DNA of 64,000 bases from Streptococcus oralis (GTDB taxonomy: Bacteria > Bacillota > Bacilli > Lactobacillales > Streptococcaceae), in NCBI RefSeq assembly GCF_001983955.1, contig NZ_CP019562.1, forward strand, positions 1,426,001-1,490,000, written 5' to 3'. This document shows positions 49,391 through 57,444 of this stretch, piece after piece; position 1 is the stretch's first letter; every line of letters begins with the position of its first letter. Made by a program: the position numbers and the translations under genes. The notes under the pieces are model-generated. The model was not told where the DNA came from. It did not search any database and was given only the letters and a program-made list of their open reading frames with translations.

Positions 49391-51433
49391 CTAATTCATT
49401 GGATGGTGTTGGTTATATAAATTGATAATGTCGCGAGCAATTGCTGGCCCAACATTTTTGGTTAAATTGGTATTATGAGGAAAGACTACTGCAACTGCAA
49501 TTTGAGGATTTTCTGTTGGAGCATAGGCCACGGCATTGGTATTATTAGCTTCTTGACCACCAGCTACATAGCTTTCACCTGTACCGGTCTTACCACTGAT
49601 AGAAACAGTGGCGCCATCTGAAAACGCCCGTCCTGTCGTAAGGGGACTAGTTCCATGCGATACTTGGTAAAATCCTTGGTGCAAGATACTCATATCGGAG
49701 TCGGATATATTGACCTTATTCATCTCTGTCGGTTGCAGTTGCTGAATCAAGTCACCCAGTCCTCCCTTATCATTATTACCATAAATGCCTTCAACAATAC
49801 GAGGAGCCACACGAACACCATCATTTGCAATAGTTGCTACATACTGAGCCAACTGCATGGGCGTATAGTTATCAAACTGCCCAAAGGAATTGGTGATGTA
49901 ATTAGCAAAGCTATACTCTTTGGGAACAAATCCAGTAGATTCATCTGGTAGGTCAATTCCGGTCGCAGCCCCCAAGCCATATTCGCCAAAGGTCGCACGA
50001 AGTTTTCCCATAGCTGTTTCCAAATTGCTGGTTCCAACAAACATATTTGGTTGATAGGTCTGGCCCATGATTCCAAGAGCGGTTTGAACCATGTAAGCAT
50101 TGGATGAATACTCCAAGGCTTCCACAGCTGTAATAGGAAAAGATCCATATGCCAATTTATACCAAGAATAAATTGGAGCTGAACCTTGGAAAACAATAGG
50201 CTGATCTGTTAAGGTTTGGTTTCCTGATAAAACACCATTTTCCCAACCTGAGCTGATGGTAGCGGCCTTAACAACCGAACCTGGGACAAAGACATTGGTT
50301 ACCGTTCCCAAGGAATCAGGAGTCAACTCTCCCGTTTTCAGGTCATGTTTGAGTCCTGACATAGACAAAACAGCACCTGTTTTGGGGTTAAGGGCGACTG
50401 CATACACACCCTCTGAATACCTAGCTCCACCATTTGCAAGTTCTGAGTTGAAATAACTCTTCAAGAGGTTGTCTACGCTATCTTGGAAGGCCAAATCAAT
50501 GGTCAATTTGATATTTTTACCCTTGCTTCCTTCTTCGATATTTTCTACACTCTCCATGTCTCCGTGCTTATCCAAATGGATTTCCTTGACGGTACGTTTT
50601 CCTTGCAAGACTTCTTCGTATTGCTTTTCAAGATAGGAAGTCCCAACGCGGTCATTGAGTGAGTAACCTTTTTTCAAATAAGCGTCCACTTCTTCTGCTG
50701 GAAGTCCTGACTTCTCATTTGAAACGCTACCGACGATTGTTGATAAAGATGTATCCAGTACTTTACGATCCCATGAGGTTGAAATGCTGATACCTGGTAA
50801 TTCCTTGGACGCTGATGCAACGAGAGCAACTTGGGTATCATCTAAGGCATCCGTAGAAATGGTACCCGTTGCAAAATTTTCAACAGCATTGAGCTGACTA
50901 AAGAGATAGATTTCCTTTTTCTGGTCATCTGTATAATTAAGTTGACTCACGTCAATGCTTTCAACCGCATTATTGTAAAGTGTCGCTTCTGATAAACGAT
51001 TTCCATCTGAATCCAGGCGTTTATCACTTGGCAAGGATTCGACTGTTTTTTTGTAAATATCCTGGTCGGCCAGGTAATAATCTGCAATCTGTCGATCAGT
51101 CAGATCAGGGGAGGTTACATTTACATATGTGAGGAGTTTCTTGGCTGTCTCCTTCAATTCAGCTGCCGTCATTTTATTGTTTCGTGTGAAAGAAACAACC
51201 TGCTTGACAGTATTTTCTACCAAGGGTTTCCCTGCCGCATCATAGATCTGTCCACGAGCTGAACTGGTTGTTACCCTTGTTTGGCTGGCTGAGGCCAATT
51301 TTGTTTCATAAAAATCTTTATTGAGCACCTGCATGTATAACAAACGACCAATAATGGCCATAAAGAGCAGGATGACAATCGCAAATAGTAAATTAAGCCG
51401 AATCGGAATCGAATGGCTATTAAATTTTCTCAT
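49391..51433 (-). CDS. pbp2B: penicillin-binding protein 2B (class B transpeptidase)
   Basis: A 680-aa septal and peripheral transpeptidase with one N-terminal membrane helix ([20 protein letters not shown]). Catalytic motifs fall at the pneumococcal positions: SVVK with Ser386, SSN at 443-445 and KTG at 615-617. Ala446, Gly476, Ala489 and Gly619 replace the Thr, Glu, Thr and Ala of the susceptible S. pneumoniae R6 protein as I remember it, the set seen in low-affinity mosaic alleles. First gene of pbp2b-recR, divergent from the RpiR gene. Confidence 0.97.
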   Translation of the reverse strand: MRKFNSHSIPIRLNLLFAIVILLFMAIIGRLLYMQVLNKDFYETKLASASQTRVTTSSARGQIYDAAGKPLVENTVKQVVSFTRNNKMTAAELKETAKKLLTYVNVTSPDLTDRQIADYYLADQDIYKKTVESLPSDKRLDSDGNRLSEATLYNNAVESIDVSQLNYTDDQKKEIYLFSQLNAVENFATGTISTDALDDTQVALVASASKELPGISISTSWDRKVLDTSLSTIVGSVSNEKSGLPAEEVDAYLKKGYSLNDRVGTSYLEKQYEEVLQGKRTVKEIHLDKHGDMESVENIEEGSKGKNIKLTIDLAFQDSVDNLLKSYFNSELANGGARYSEGVYAVALNPKTGAVLSMSGLKHDLKTGELTPDSLGTVTNVFVPGSVVKAATISSGWENGVLSGNQTLTDQPIVFQGSAPIYSWYKLAYGSFPITAVEALEYSSNAYMVQTALGIMGQTYQPNMFVGTSNLETAMGKLRATFGEYGLGAATGIDLPDESTGFVPKEYSFANYITNSFGQFDNYTPMQLAQYVATIANDGVRVAPRIVEGIYGNNDKGGLGDLIQQLQPTEMNKVNISDSDMSILHQGFYQVSHGTSPLTTGRAFSDGATVSISGKTGTGESYVAGGQEANNTNAVAYAPTENPQIAVAVVFPHNTNLTKNVGPAIARDIINLYNQHHPMN

Positions 51434-51524
51434 ACAACTAAGACTCTTTTCTAGAAAAATTCCCGATTTCCACCTTTATTTTCCCTAAAATAATAGAGCA
51501 AACAGGTGAAGCTCAGTACATTTC

Positions 51525-51530
51525 ATTGTA
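51525..51530 (-). promoter_or_regulatory. probable -10 of pbp2b
   Basis: TACAAT in the extended form TGGTACAAT on the minus strand, about 90 bp upstream of the pbp2b ATG. The -35 is poor. Confidence 0.45.
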
Positions 51531-51601
51531 CCATATTTTACGGAGAAACTCTTGGAAAAGTCGAAGCATTTTTTGACTTTTAACTGAAAATGCCTTTTTA
51601 T

Positions 51602-51657
51602 TTGGTTATCCTATTTTCTATGATATAATGATAGTAATAGTTAGGAAAGCGTTAACC
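51602..51657 (+). promoter_or_regulatory. promoter and cre-like site of the RpiR gene
   Basis: TTGGTT (51602-51607), 16 bp, TATAAT (51624-51629). Just downstream AGGAAAGCGTTAACC (51643-51657) keeps the cre core AAAGCGTTAAC with two mismatches, so carbon catabolite repression by CcpA as a roadblock is possible. Confidence 0.55.
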
Positions 51658-51688
51658 TTTAAGACTTTGACTCATAAAAAGGAGCCTC

Positions 51689-52540
51689 ATGAACAAGCCA
51701 GATATCGCAACCATAATCGACCTCCATTTTGAAGAATTAACCGAGCTCGAGCAAGAAATCGCTCGCTATTTTTTGCAAGCTGAAACGATCCAAGATGATC
51801 TCTCTTCTCAGCAAGTTACCCAGAAATTACATATCTCCCAAGCAGCCTTAACCCGCTTTGCCAAAAAGTGTGGTTTTACAGGCTACCGAGAATTCGTCTT
51901 TCAATACCAGCATCAGGCTAGTAAACCGGACACTCATTCGCACAAACACAGTCCTTTGACCAAACGTGTTTTACGAAGCTACAGTATCATGCGAGAACAA
52001 ACACAGGATTTGATTGACGAAGAACAACTGGAACGAGTTGCCCAATTAATCGATGACGCAGAACGAGTTTACTTTTTTGGGACGGGAAGTTCTGGTCTGA
52101 TTGCCCGTGAGATGAAACTGCGCTTTATGCGATTAGGTGTGGTCTGTGAAGCTTTGACCGATCAGGATGGCTTTGCTTGGACGACTAGTATCATGGATGA
52201 AAATTGTCTGGTACTTGGCTTTTCTCTATCAGGCACTACTCAATCCGTCCTCGATAGTTTGTTGGATGCTAAGGAAATGGGGGCCAAGACCATTCTCTTT
52301 ACCAGCGCTCCAAACAAAAACAGTCAGGCCTATACCGAAACAGTCCTTGTGGCAAGCCATAGTCAATCTTCTTACATCCAGCGTATTTCCGCTCAACTCC
52401 CTATGCTCATTTTAATAGATTTGATTTATGCCTACTTTTTAGAAATTAATCGCGAGAGCAAAGAAAAAATCTTTAACAGCTATTGGGAAAATAAAAAACT
52501 CAATGGCTATCGTAGACAAAAACGCGTTAGAAAATCCTAG
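51689..52540 (+). CDS. nanR: RpiR-family regulator of the sialic-acid locus
   Basis: A 283-aa protein with an N-terminal HTH_6 domain (SSQQVTQKLHISQAALTRFA, about residues 38-57) and a C-terminal SIS sugar-isomerase domain (VYFFGTGSSGLIAREM, GFSLSGTTQS) that senses phosphosugars. The position at the end of the nan cluster matches pneumococcal NanR, described as an activator of the nan genes. Divergent from pbp2b, with its own promoter and GAGCCTC-type ribosome site (AAAAGGAGCC). Confidence 0.85.
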   Translation: MNKPDIATIIDLHFEELTELEQEIARYFLQAETIQDDLSSQQVTQKLHISQAALTRFAKKCGFTGYREFVFQYQHQASKPDTHSHKHSPLTKRVLRSYSIMREQTQDLIDEEQLERVAQLIDDAERVYFFGTGSSGLIAREMKLRFMRLGVVCEALTDQDGFAWTTSIMDENCLVLGFSLSGTTQSVLDSLLDAKEMGAKTILFTSAPNKNSQAYTETVLVASHSQSSYIQRISAQLPMLILIDLIYAYFLEINRESKEKIFNSYWENKKLNGYRRQKRVRKS

Positions 52541-52560
52541 TTTGGTTGAACCAAACTAGG
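52533..52560. terminator. terminator after the RpiR gene
   Basis: CCTAGTTTGGTT-GA-ACCAAACTAGG, a perfect palindrome followed by a T-rich run on plus. Its right half is repeated at 53943-53952 next to the ROK gene, where the left half is missing. Confidence 0.85.
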
Positions 52561-52640
52561 ATTGTTTTGTTTTGAAATGATAGTAGGCTCCCAACATCCC
52601 TGCTGTATTTTGGTGATGGGCAAATTCTAATCGTGTTTTT
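52551..52640 (-). pseudogene. duplicated 3' end of the ROK kinase gene
   Basis: A 90-bp segment that matches 53943-54032 (the true 3' end of the ROK gene) with six differences. Translated on the minus strand it gives TRLEFAHHQNTAGMLGAYY and HFKTKQS then TAG, identical in protein to the intact gene's C-terminus. It and the intact copy flank the methyltransferase segment, so the insertion duplicated or imported this end. Confidence 0.88.
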
Positions 52641-52740
52641 CAATTCTTCCATAAATCTTCCATTCCATTTTTGAATGTTTGACAACAAAAAGGAAGTAGC
52701 GACTATGTGCTGCTTTTACTTCCTCTCTAATTTTATTTAA

Positions 52741-52818
52741 TTATTTTGCTTCGACAAAGTGAGTTTTAGATTTTAACCCTTCAGGAACATAAAATGAGCT
52801 ATTCTCCTGAAGTATGTT
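52741..52818 (-). pseudogene. possible C-terminal gene fragment
   Basis: A short open stretch on the minus strand (NILQENSSFYVPEGLKSKTH, then FVEAK and TAA) lies 8 bp after the methyltransferase stop with no start codon. It reads like a protein C-terminus. It may be a remnant of a gene lost when the segment was assembled; I do not recognise it. Confidence 0.35.
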
Positions 52819-52826
52819 CTATAAGT

Positions 52827-53591
52827 TTATAGTTTAATGCAGAGTGTAGCGATATAATCATTTCCATACCGTGATAATCGATGTCTTTTATCACACGATT
52901 CATAAAAATCAATCATGGCGAGACCATTCTTCAGTTGTCCTCTAATCTGACTTTCTAAGGTATGGCTAAATTCATATCCATATTCTGGATCTATGGTTAT
53001 TTTGCCTTCCGCTTCAAGCTCTCTTGAATTAAAAGGTAGTGAAAACTTTAACAGTAATTCCTCATCAGGTTGGTCCCATACAATGTCCGCATCATAAATG
53101 TAGATCCAAGGGTTCATAAATCCAACCATTAACAAACCGCCCTTTTTCAATACGCGAGAGGCTTCTTTATACATGTTTTCTAAATCCTCTATATATACAT
53201 TTGAAACCGGATTAAAAATAATATCAAAGGTTTCATCTTCAAATGGAAATGGTTTTGTCATATCGCCTTGAACGGTATTGATTTTTAAGCCTTCTCTTTT
53301 AGCAACCAACTCATCTCTTTGTAATTGTGATTTAGAAAAATCCATGATGGTGACATCATAACCTTTTAGAGCAAAAACTGGACCCTGCTGGCCACCACCA
53401 CAAGCTAACCCTAATATCTTTTTCCCCTTGGCTTTTTCAAACCATTCTTCCGGAACTTTTTTCCCAACAGTTAAGGCAACAGCAATTGGATGTTTTCTAA
53501 CTTCTTCTAATTCTTCATGTGTCAATGGCTCAGTATAGTCATTTTTTACATTATTCCATCTATCTTGATTACATTTTATATAATTGTTCAT
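52827..53591 (-). CDS. class I SAM-dependent methyltransferase on an inserted segment
   Basis: A 254-aa methyltransferase: KILGLACGGGQQGPVFALKG is motif I, TIMDFSKSQL motif II, NTVQGDMTKPFPFEDETFD motif III/post I, and RVLKKGGLLMVGFMNPW motif V. It belongs to the broad Methyltransf_11/UbiE-like group; the substrate cannot be told. It lies between two copies of the ROK gene 3' end and beside a broken serine recombinase, and the segment looks more AT-rich than its neighbours, so horizontal transfer is likely. Strong GAGGAG ribosome site. Confidence 0.82.
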   Translation of the reverse strand: MNNYIKCNQDRWNNVKNDYTEPLTHEELEEVRKHPIAVALTVGKKVPEEWFEKAKGKKILGLACGGGQQGPVFALKGYDVTIMDFSKSQLQRDELVAKREGLKINTVQGDMTKPFPFEDETFDIIFNPVSNVYIEDLENMYKEASRVLKKGGLLMVGFMNPWIYIYDADIVWDQPDEELLLKFSLPFNSRELEAEGKITIDPEYGYEFSHTLESQIRGQLKNGLAMIDFYESCDKRHRLSRYGNDYIATLCIKL

Positions 53592-53742
53592 CTGATAATC
53601 TCCTCGTAATGTTATACTATTCGATTTAAGTTGGATGAGCTGCCATTACATATTACATTTTTCTCACCGCTACAACTTCTAATTTGTCAAATAATCGTCC
53701 ATCTCATTATATCATTTTTCCACATTTTCCCATTTACTCAAG
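53592..53742. other. AT-rich stretch upstream of the methyltransferase gene
   Basis: No ORF recognised. TATAAC-like and ATATAAT-like strings on the minus strand could serve as the methyltransferase promoter; no clear -35. Confidence 0.3.
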
Positions 53743-53844
53743 CTAAATATCAATTAAATGGATGATAGAATTGCTCTCGCCTTGTAGTTCTTCATCTCGG
53801 CTTAACCTTTCATACAAGGTGGTTATTTTCTCCTAGTTTCTCAC
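53743..53844 (-). pseudogene. broken N-terminus of a large serine recombinase
   Basis: After a strong AAAGGAGG site, GTG 53844 starts a frame that hits TAG at the fourth codon and then reads KITTLYERLSRDEELQGESN and SI before losing homology and stopping at 53743. The YERLSRDxELQGESNSI block is the hallmark start of the large serine recombinases of integrative elements (TnpX/TndX type), including the catalytic-domain Arg and the Ser-Asn-Ser segment. Only about 25 codons remain, so an element has been excised or deleted here. Confidence 0.8.
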
Positions 53845-53872
53845 GACTACCTCCTTTAGCTCAAATTTTTCA

Positions 53873-53941
53873 ATAAAAAAAGAATTAAGCAAAACATTTG
53901 TCACTCAAGTAGTGATTAAGTGTTTTTCTTAATTCTATAGT
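53873..53941. repeat. imperfect palindrome at the right edge of the inserted segment
   Basis: AGAATTAAG and CTTAATTCT arms enclose AAAACA..TGTTTT and CACT-CAAGT-AGTG, giving a nested imperfect hairpin of about 65 bp that abuts the ROK gene 3' end. It could be a decayed terminator or the end of a small mobile repeat. Confidence 0.45.
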
Positions 53942-53947
53942 TCCAAA

Positions 53948-54832
53948 CTAGGATTGTTTTGTTTTAAAGTGATAGTAAGCACCCAGCATCCCTGCTGTAT
54001 TTTGGTGATGGGCAAATTCCAATCGTGTTTTTTCAGCTAGGCTTGGCACCAAGGACGCCTTCAAGGCTGTGCGGATCTTTGGTTTGAGAATAGCCTCTTG
54101 CCCCATGATGCCACCACCGAGAATGACTACTTCTGGATTGGCAACGTAGCAAATATTTGCCAGACCTTTCCCAAGGTAATCTACCATGCGGTCAATGCCA
54201 GCCATACAGATCTTGTTTCCTTCGGTAGCTTCCTTGAAAATGCGTCGGCCATTCCACTGATCAACTGGATCACCATGAGCTGCTGCCACATATTCTACCA
54301 AGGCTGTCGTAGAAGCCAAGTCTTGGAAAGCTCCATCCTGCATATGCATATAGCCAACTTCACAAGCTGAATTGCTAAATCCATGGAAGACTTTCCCATC
54401 CATAATCAAGCAACCACCGATACCTGTTCCAATGGTCAAGCAAAGTGTCACACTTGCTCCCTTTCCTGAACCAGATACTGCCTCAGCCAGACCTGCACAA
54501 TTGACATCATTTTCAATTTCACAAGGAATAGCAAAGCTAGTCTCGATTTCCTTTTTGAACTGAGTTCCTGCGTAGTTAGGAATTTGAGGACCAGCATAGA
54601 AGATTTCACCCTTGTCAGGATCCACCATCCCAGCAGAAGAAATGGCAACACCTGCCACTGGGCCTTTTTCTAAATAGCTGGAAACGATATCTTTTGTCTT
54701 TTGTAAGATATGGGGTCCACCCTTTTGCGCCTCAGTTGGCATTTCATGCGATTCAACAAGTTGGCCTTCTTGGTCAATCAAACCATATTTGATGTTGGTT
54801 CCGCCAATATCAATTGCAACATAGTGTGTCAT
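53948..54832 (-). CDS. nanK: ROK-family sugar kinase, probable N-acetylmannosamine kinase
   Basis: A 294-aa kinase starting MTHYVAIDIGGTNIKYGLID (phosphate-1 with DxGGT). GVAISSAGMVD and the signature CLTIGTGIGGCLIMDGKVFH follow, with the catalytic Asp in EIENDVNCAGLAE. The typical Cys-rich ROK zinc motif is reduced (EVGYMHMQ instead of CxCGxxGC), as in some sialic-acid locus kinases. It is 17 bp after the lyase gene, so ManNAc from the lyase is its likely substrate. Its 3' end is duplicated at 52551-52640. Confidence 0.87.
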   Translation of the reverse strand: MTHYVAIDIGGTNIKYGLIDQEGQLVESHEMPTEAQKGGPHILQKTKDIVSSYLEKGPVAGVAISSAGMVDPDKGEIFYAGPQIPNYAGTQFKKEIETSFAIPCEIENDVNCAGLAEAVSGSGKGASVTLCLTIGTGIGGCLIMDGKVFHGFSNSACEVGYMHMQDGAFQDLASTTALVEYVAAAHGDPVDQWNGRRIFKEATEGNKICMAGIDRMVDYLGKGLANICYVANPEVVILGGGIMGQEAILKPKIRTALKASLVPSLAEKTRLEFAHHQNTAGMLGAYYHFKTKQS

Positions 54833-54849
54833 AAATACCTCCTTATGGA

Positions 54850-55767
54850 TTAGAGGAAGCGCTCCTTGGTTTCACGAATCAATTGCGCTGCTGCTTCTAC
54901 AACTGGACGATCTTCTTCGGTTACTGGTGTCAATGGTGAACGAACTGAACCAATGTTCAAACCTTCATTGATTTTCAAAACTTCTTTGATGACACAGTAC
55001 ATATTTCCATGTGCAGCAGTCAATTTACCAATGATTGCATTGATAGCGTATTGCAATTCACGAGCTGTTTCCAAGTCTTTCTCAGCAATCAACTCATTGA
55101 GTTTCAAGAAGAGTTCTGGCATAGCACCATATGTACCACCGATACCAGCTTTAGCACCCATGAGCCGTCCTCCTAGGAACTGTTCATCTGGACCGTTAAA
55201 GACGATGTGGTCTTCTCCACCAAGGCTGACAAAGGTTTGGATATCTTGAACTGGCATTGAAGAGTTCTTAACACCGATAACACGTGGGTTTTTCAACATT
55301 TCTGTGTAGAGGCTTGGAGTCAAAGCAACACCTGCTAACTGAGGAATGTTATAAATCACGTAATCTGTGTTTGGAGCTGCAGCACTGATATCGTTCCAGT
55401 ATCTGGCAACTGAGTATTCTGGCAAGCGGAAGTAAATAGGTGGGATTGTTGCGATAGCATCTACTCCCAAGCTTTCCGCATGGCGAGCAAGTTCAATACT
55501 GTCTTTAGTATTATTACAAGCTACGTGAGCGATAATAGTCAATTTACCTTTAGCAACTGCCATGACTTCTTCCAAAATCAACTTGCGGTCCTCTACGCTT
55601 TGGTAGATACATTCACCAGAAGAACCGTTGACATAGAGACCTTGAACTCCCTTATCAATGAAGTATTGAACCAAGGCGCGCGTACGCTCTGGACTGACTT
55701 CTCCTTGATCATCATAACATGCGTAGAAGGCTGGAATGACACCTTCGTATTTTTTCAAATCTGACAT
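54850..55767 (-). CDS. nanA (npl): N-acetylneuraminate lyase
   Basis: A 305-aa DapA-superfamily aldolase that splits sialic acid into ManNAc and pyruvate. YVNGSSGECIYQS is the carboxylate-binding loop, YVIYNIPQLAGVALT carries the catalytic Tyr and RVIGVKNSS the Schiff-base Lys. First gene of lyase-kinase, behind a promoter at 55826-55854 with a cre-like site and two conserved upstream blocks. Not the sialidase, which shares the name nanA in pneumococcus. Confidence 0.93.
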   Translation of the reverse strand: MSDLKKYEGVIPAFYACYDDQGEVSPERTRALVQYFIDKGVQGLYVNGSSGECIYQSVEDRKLILEEVMAVAKGKLTIIAHVACNNTKDSIELARHAESLGVDAIATIPPIYFRLPEYSVARYWNDISAAAPNTDYVIYNIPQLAGVALTPSLYTEMLKNPRVIGVKNSSMPVQDIQTFVSLGGEDHIVFNGPDEQFLGGRLMGAKAGIGGTYGAMPELFLKLNELIAEKDLETARELQYAINAIIGKLTAAHGNMYCVIKEVLKINEGLNIGSVRSPLTPVTEEDRPVVEAAAQLIRETKERFL

Positions 55768-55825
55768 AGATTTTCTCCTAAGATTTCTTTTTTTCTGCTG
55801 AGAGCAGTTCTATTTTTACAAGTTT

Positions 55826-55924
55826 AGTATACACCTTGTGAAAATCGCTTTCAATATCTTGTATACACTTAGATTTTAGTTTCTACTTGTATTTTAGAAA
55901 CTGTAACGATTGAAAGTAGTTTCA
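55826..55924 (-). promoter_or_regulatory. promoter, cre-like site and activator blocks of the lyase gene
   Basis: TTGAAA (55849-55854), 17 bp, TATACT (55826-55831). The imperfect palindrome TGAAAATCGCTTTCA (55839-55853) overlaps the -35. Upstream lie TAGATTTTAGTTTC (55870-55883, plus-strand reading) and TGAAAGTAGTTTCA (55911-55924). The same blocks at the same distances stand upstream of nanE. Confidence 0.8.
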
Positions 55925-55937
55925 GAAACACCTCATC

Positions 55938-56582
55938 CTACTGGTATTTGGCGAAAATTTTCTCCATCAATCCTGCTTGGAGAAAGACCAGCAAACCAAA
56001 ACCAAAGAGGATAAAGGCTGACCCACCCAAAAGGAGAGTGAAGGCGGATAGATAAAGAACCATCACTATGAGAAAGAGAATAGCTAACATGAGGAAGAAC
56101 CATGGAAAGTTAAAACTTGCCAAGATAAGCCCTTTTTGCAGCACTTCTTTCCAAGATAAATCATAGCGCGCAGCGATGGGATAACTAGCCAACATCACGA
56201 GAGTGAGGAAGATGAGAATCCCCAAACAAATTGCTTTCACAATCTGGAAAGGTAAAGCTGTCTGGCCCCAGAAGAGATAGAGGTCTAGAAGGCTTAATGA
56301 CACAATGCCCAACTCTAGCAAACCTAACTGAAGCCCCAGTTTCAGATTTTGCTTGAAAGCTCTTAGATAGGTTCTGAAAACTGGAACTCGTCTGCTTCTC
56401 TTAATCTCAAACATGGTCTCGTAAAGGCTGATTTTCGCCACTCCAATCGTCACAATGGGCAAACAAGAGACGACAAAAAGAAGATTGACTGTGACGATAT
56501 CCAAGACCTTCTCACTGAAACGCATGAGAAAGTTATCTGTGTCAAATGCTGCCTTAATAAGGCTTACTCCTTTTTGTGCCAT
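55938..56582 (-). CDS. YesL-family (DUF624) membrane protein
   Basis: A 214-aa protein with about five membrane helices. LDIVTVNLLFVVSCLPIVTI is the N-terminal DUF624 pattern. Such proteins accompany carbohydrate ABC transporters in Firmicutes, where an accessory transport or sensing role is suspected. It follows yhcH by 20 bp in the nan locus. Confidence 0.85.
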   Translation of the reverse strand: MAQKGVSLIKAAFDTDNFLMRFSEKVLDIVTVNLLFVVSCLPIVTIGVAKISLYETMFEIKRSRRVPVFRTYLRAFKQNLKLGLQLGLLELGIVSLSLLDLYLFWGQTALPFQIVKAICLGILIFLTLVMLASYPIAARYDLSWKEVLQKGLILASFNFPWFFLMLAILFLIVMVLYLSAFTLLLGGSAFILFGFGLLVFLQAGLMEKIFAKYQ

Positions 56583-56602
56583 GTTTGCTCCTCCTGATTC
56601 TT

Positions 56603-57055
56603 TTAATCAATCAAAATTTTAAAGAGATATTTGCGAACCTTCTCTTCCATACCTGCATAGCCATTTGGCTGGTGCGGTTCTCCTGGGAAGAAAATCGCAA
56701 AATTGTGATAACCCAACAAGAGTGGGTAGCGTTCATGACAATGGACAAAGCCAATGTCACTCGCTTCATCGAATGCTACCGCTTCGTCTTTGATACGTGA
56801 ACCGTAGCTCGAATATTCATGTCCTTCTACCAGCAAATGCAAGTCTGCATAGTTCTTATGATGCTCAAATTGATCATTTTCAGCTTGGTTGAGGACATTT
56901 TCCTGAACAACTAGAAAGACCTTGTCCCCGTCAATCTCATACTTACCGAGTTCAAAAGAATCCTTACGGTGCTGATAGAGATAGTCGATAGCCTTGTCTA
57001 GATTGGGATGGATTCCCTTGTAAAAGGCGATGTTTTTCAAATCGTCAAAAATCAT
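56603..57055 (-). CDS. YhcH/YjgK/YiaL family protein
   Basis: A 150-aa cupin-like beta-barrel protein. LHLLVEGHEYSSYG, with GYHNFAIFFPGEPHQPNG near the end, is the family signature with conserved His and Glu residues that bind a metal. E. coli YhcH lies in the nan operon and is suggested to act on sialic-acid anomers or related sugars. The nan setting here supports the same pathway role. Confidence 0.88.
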   Translation of the reverse strand: MIFDDLKNIAFYKGIHPNLDKAIDYLYQHRKDSFELGKYEIDGDKVFLVVQENVLNQAENDQFEHHKNYADLHLLVEGHEYSSYGSRIKDEAVAFDEASDIGFVHCHERYPLLLGYHNFAIFFPGEPHQPNGYAGMEEKVRKYLFKILID

Positions 57056-57444
57056 ACTGTTTCCTTCGTTTCTGATAGTTACTATTTTTCAGTTTCGAAT
57101 TATCCTTTCTCTATTTCCCTGTAATAGTGCGGACGGAAGCAAATTCCTTCGGAATTTCATTCCTAATTTTTGAGCCTTTCACTCCTTCATCGTCAGTCTC
57201 AAAAATTCCGTCTAAGATAAGCGTAAGATACTTGTCTTAGATACCACTAAAGCGGGAAATAGCTACCATAAAACGAACCTACTCTAACTAGTATCATGAA
57301 AAGAGTTCATTCTTAAGTTTATAAGTGTCTGACAAAACTTCACGAAGTAACTGCATACTCTCCATTTTGTAGACACTTATAACTCTATATTTCCATGGCA
57401 TGTCAAGACCACTTCTGCAATCTTGATACACTAATTTACTTTTC
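57056..57444. other. 389-bp gap with large palindromes between satC and yhcH
   Basis: No credible gene. AAATTCC-TTC-GGAATTT (57141-57157) is a perfect hairpin next to an AATTTTTGAG/CTCAAAAATT inverted repeat (about 57166-57206). A second long stem pairs TTATAAGTGTCTGACAAAA (57319-57337) with TTTTGTAGACACTTATAA (57365-57382). The right part reads as a short open frame on minus, which I take as an artefact of the stem. The whole looks like small repeat elements inserted in the operon, and might act as processing or attenuation sites. Confidence 0.6.
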
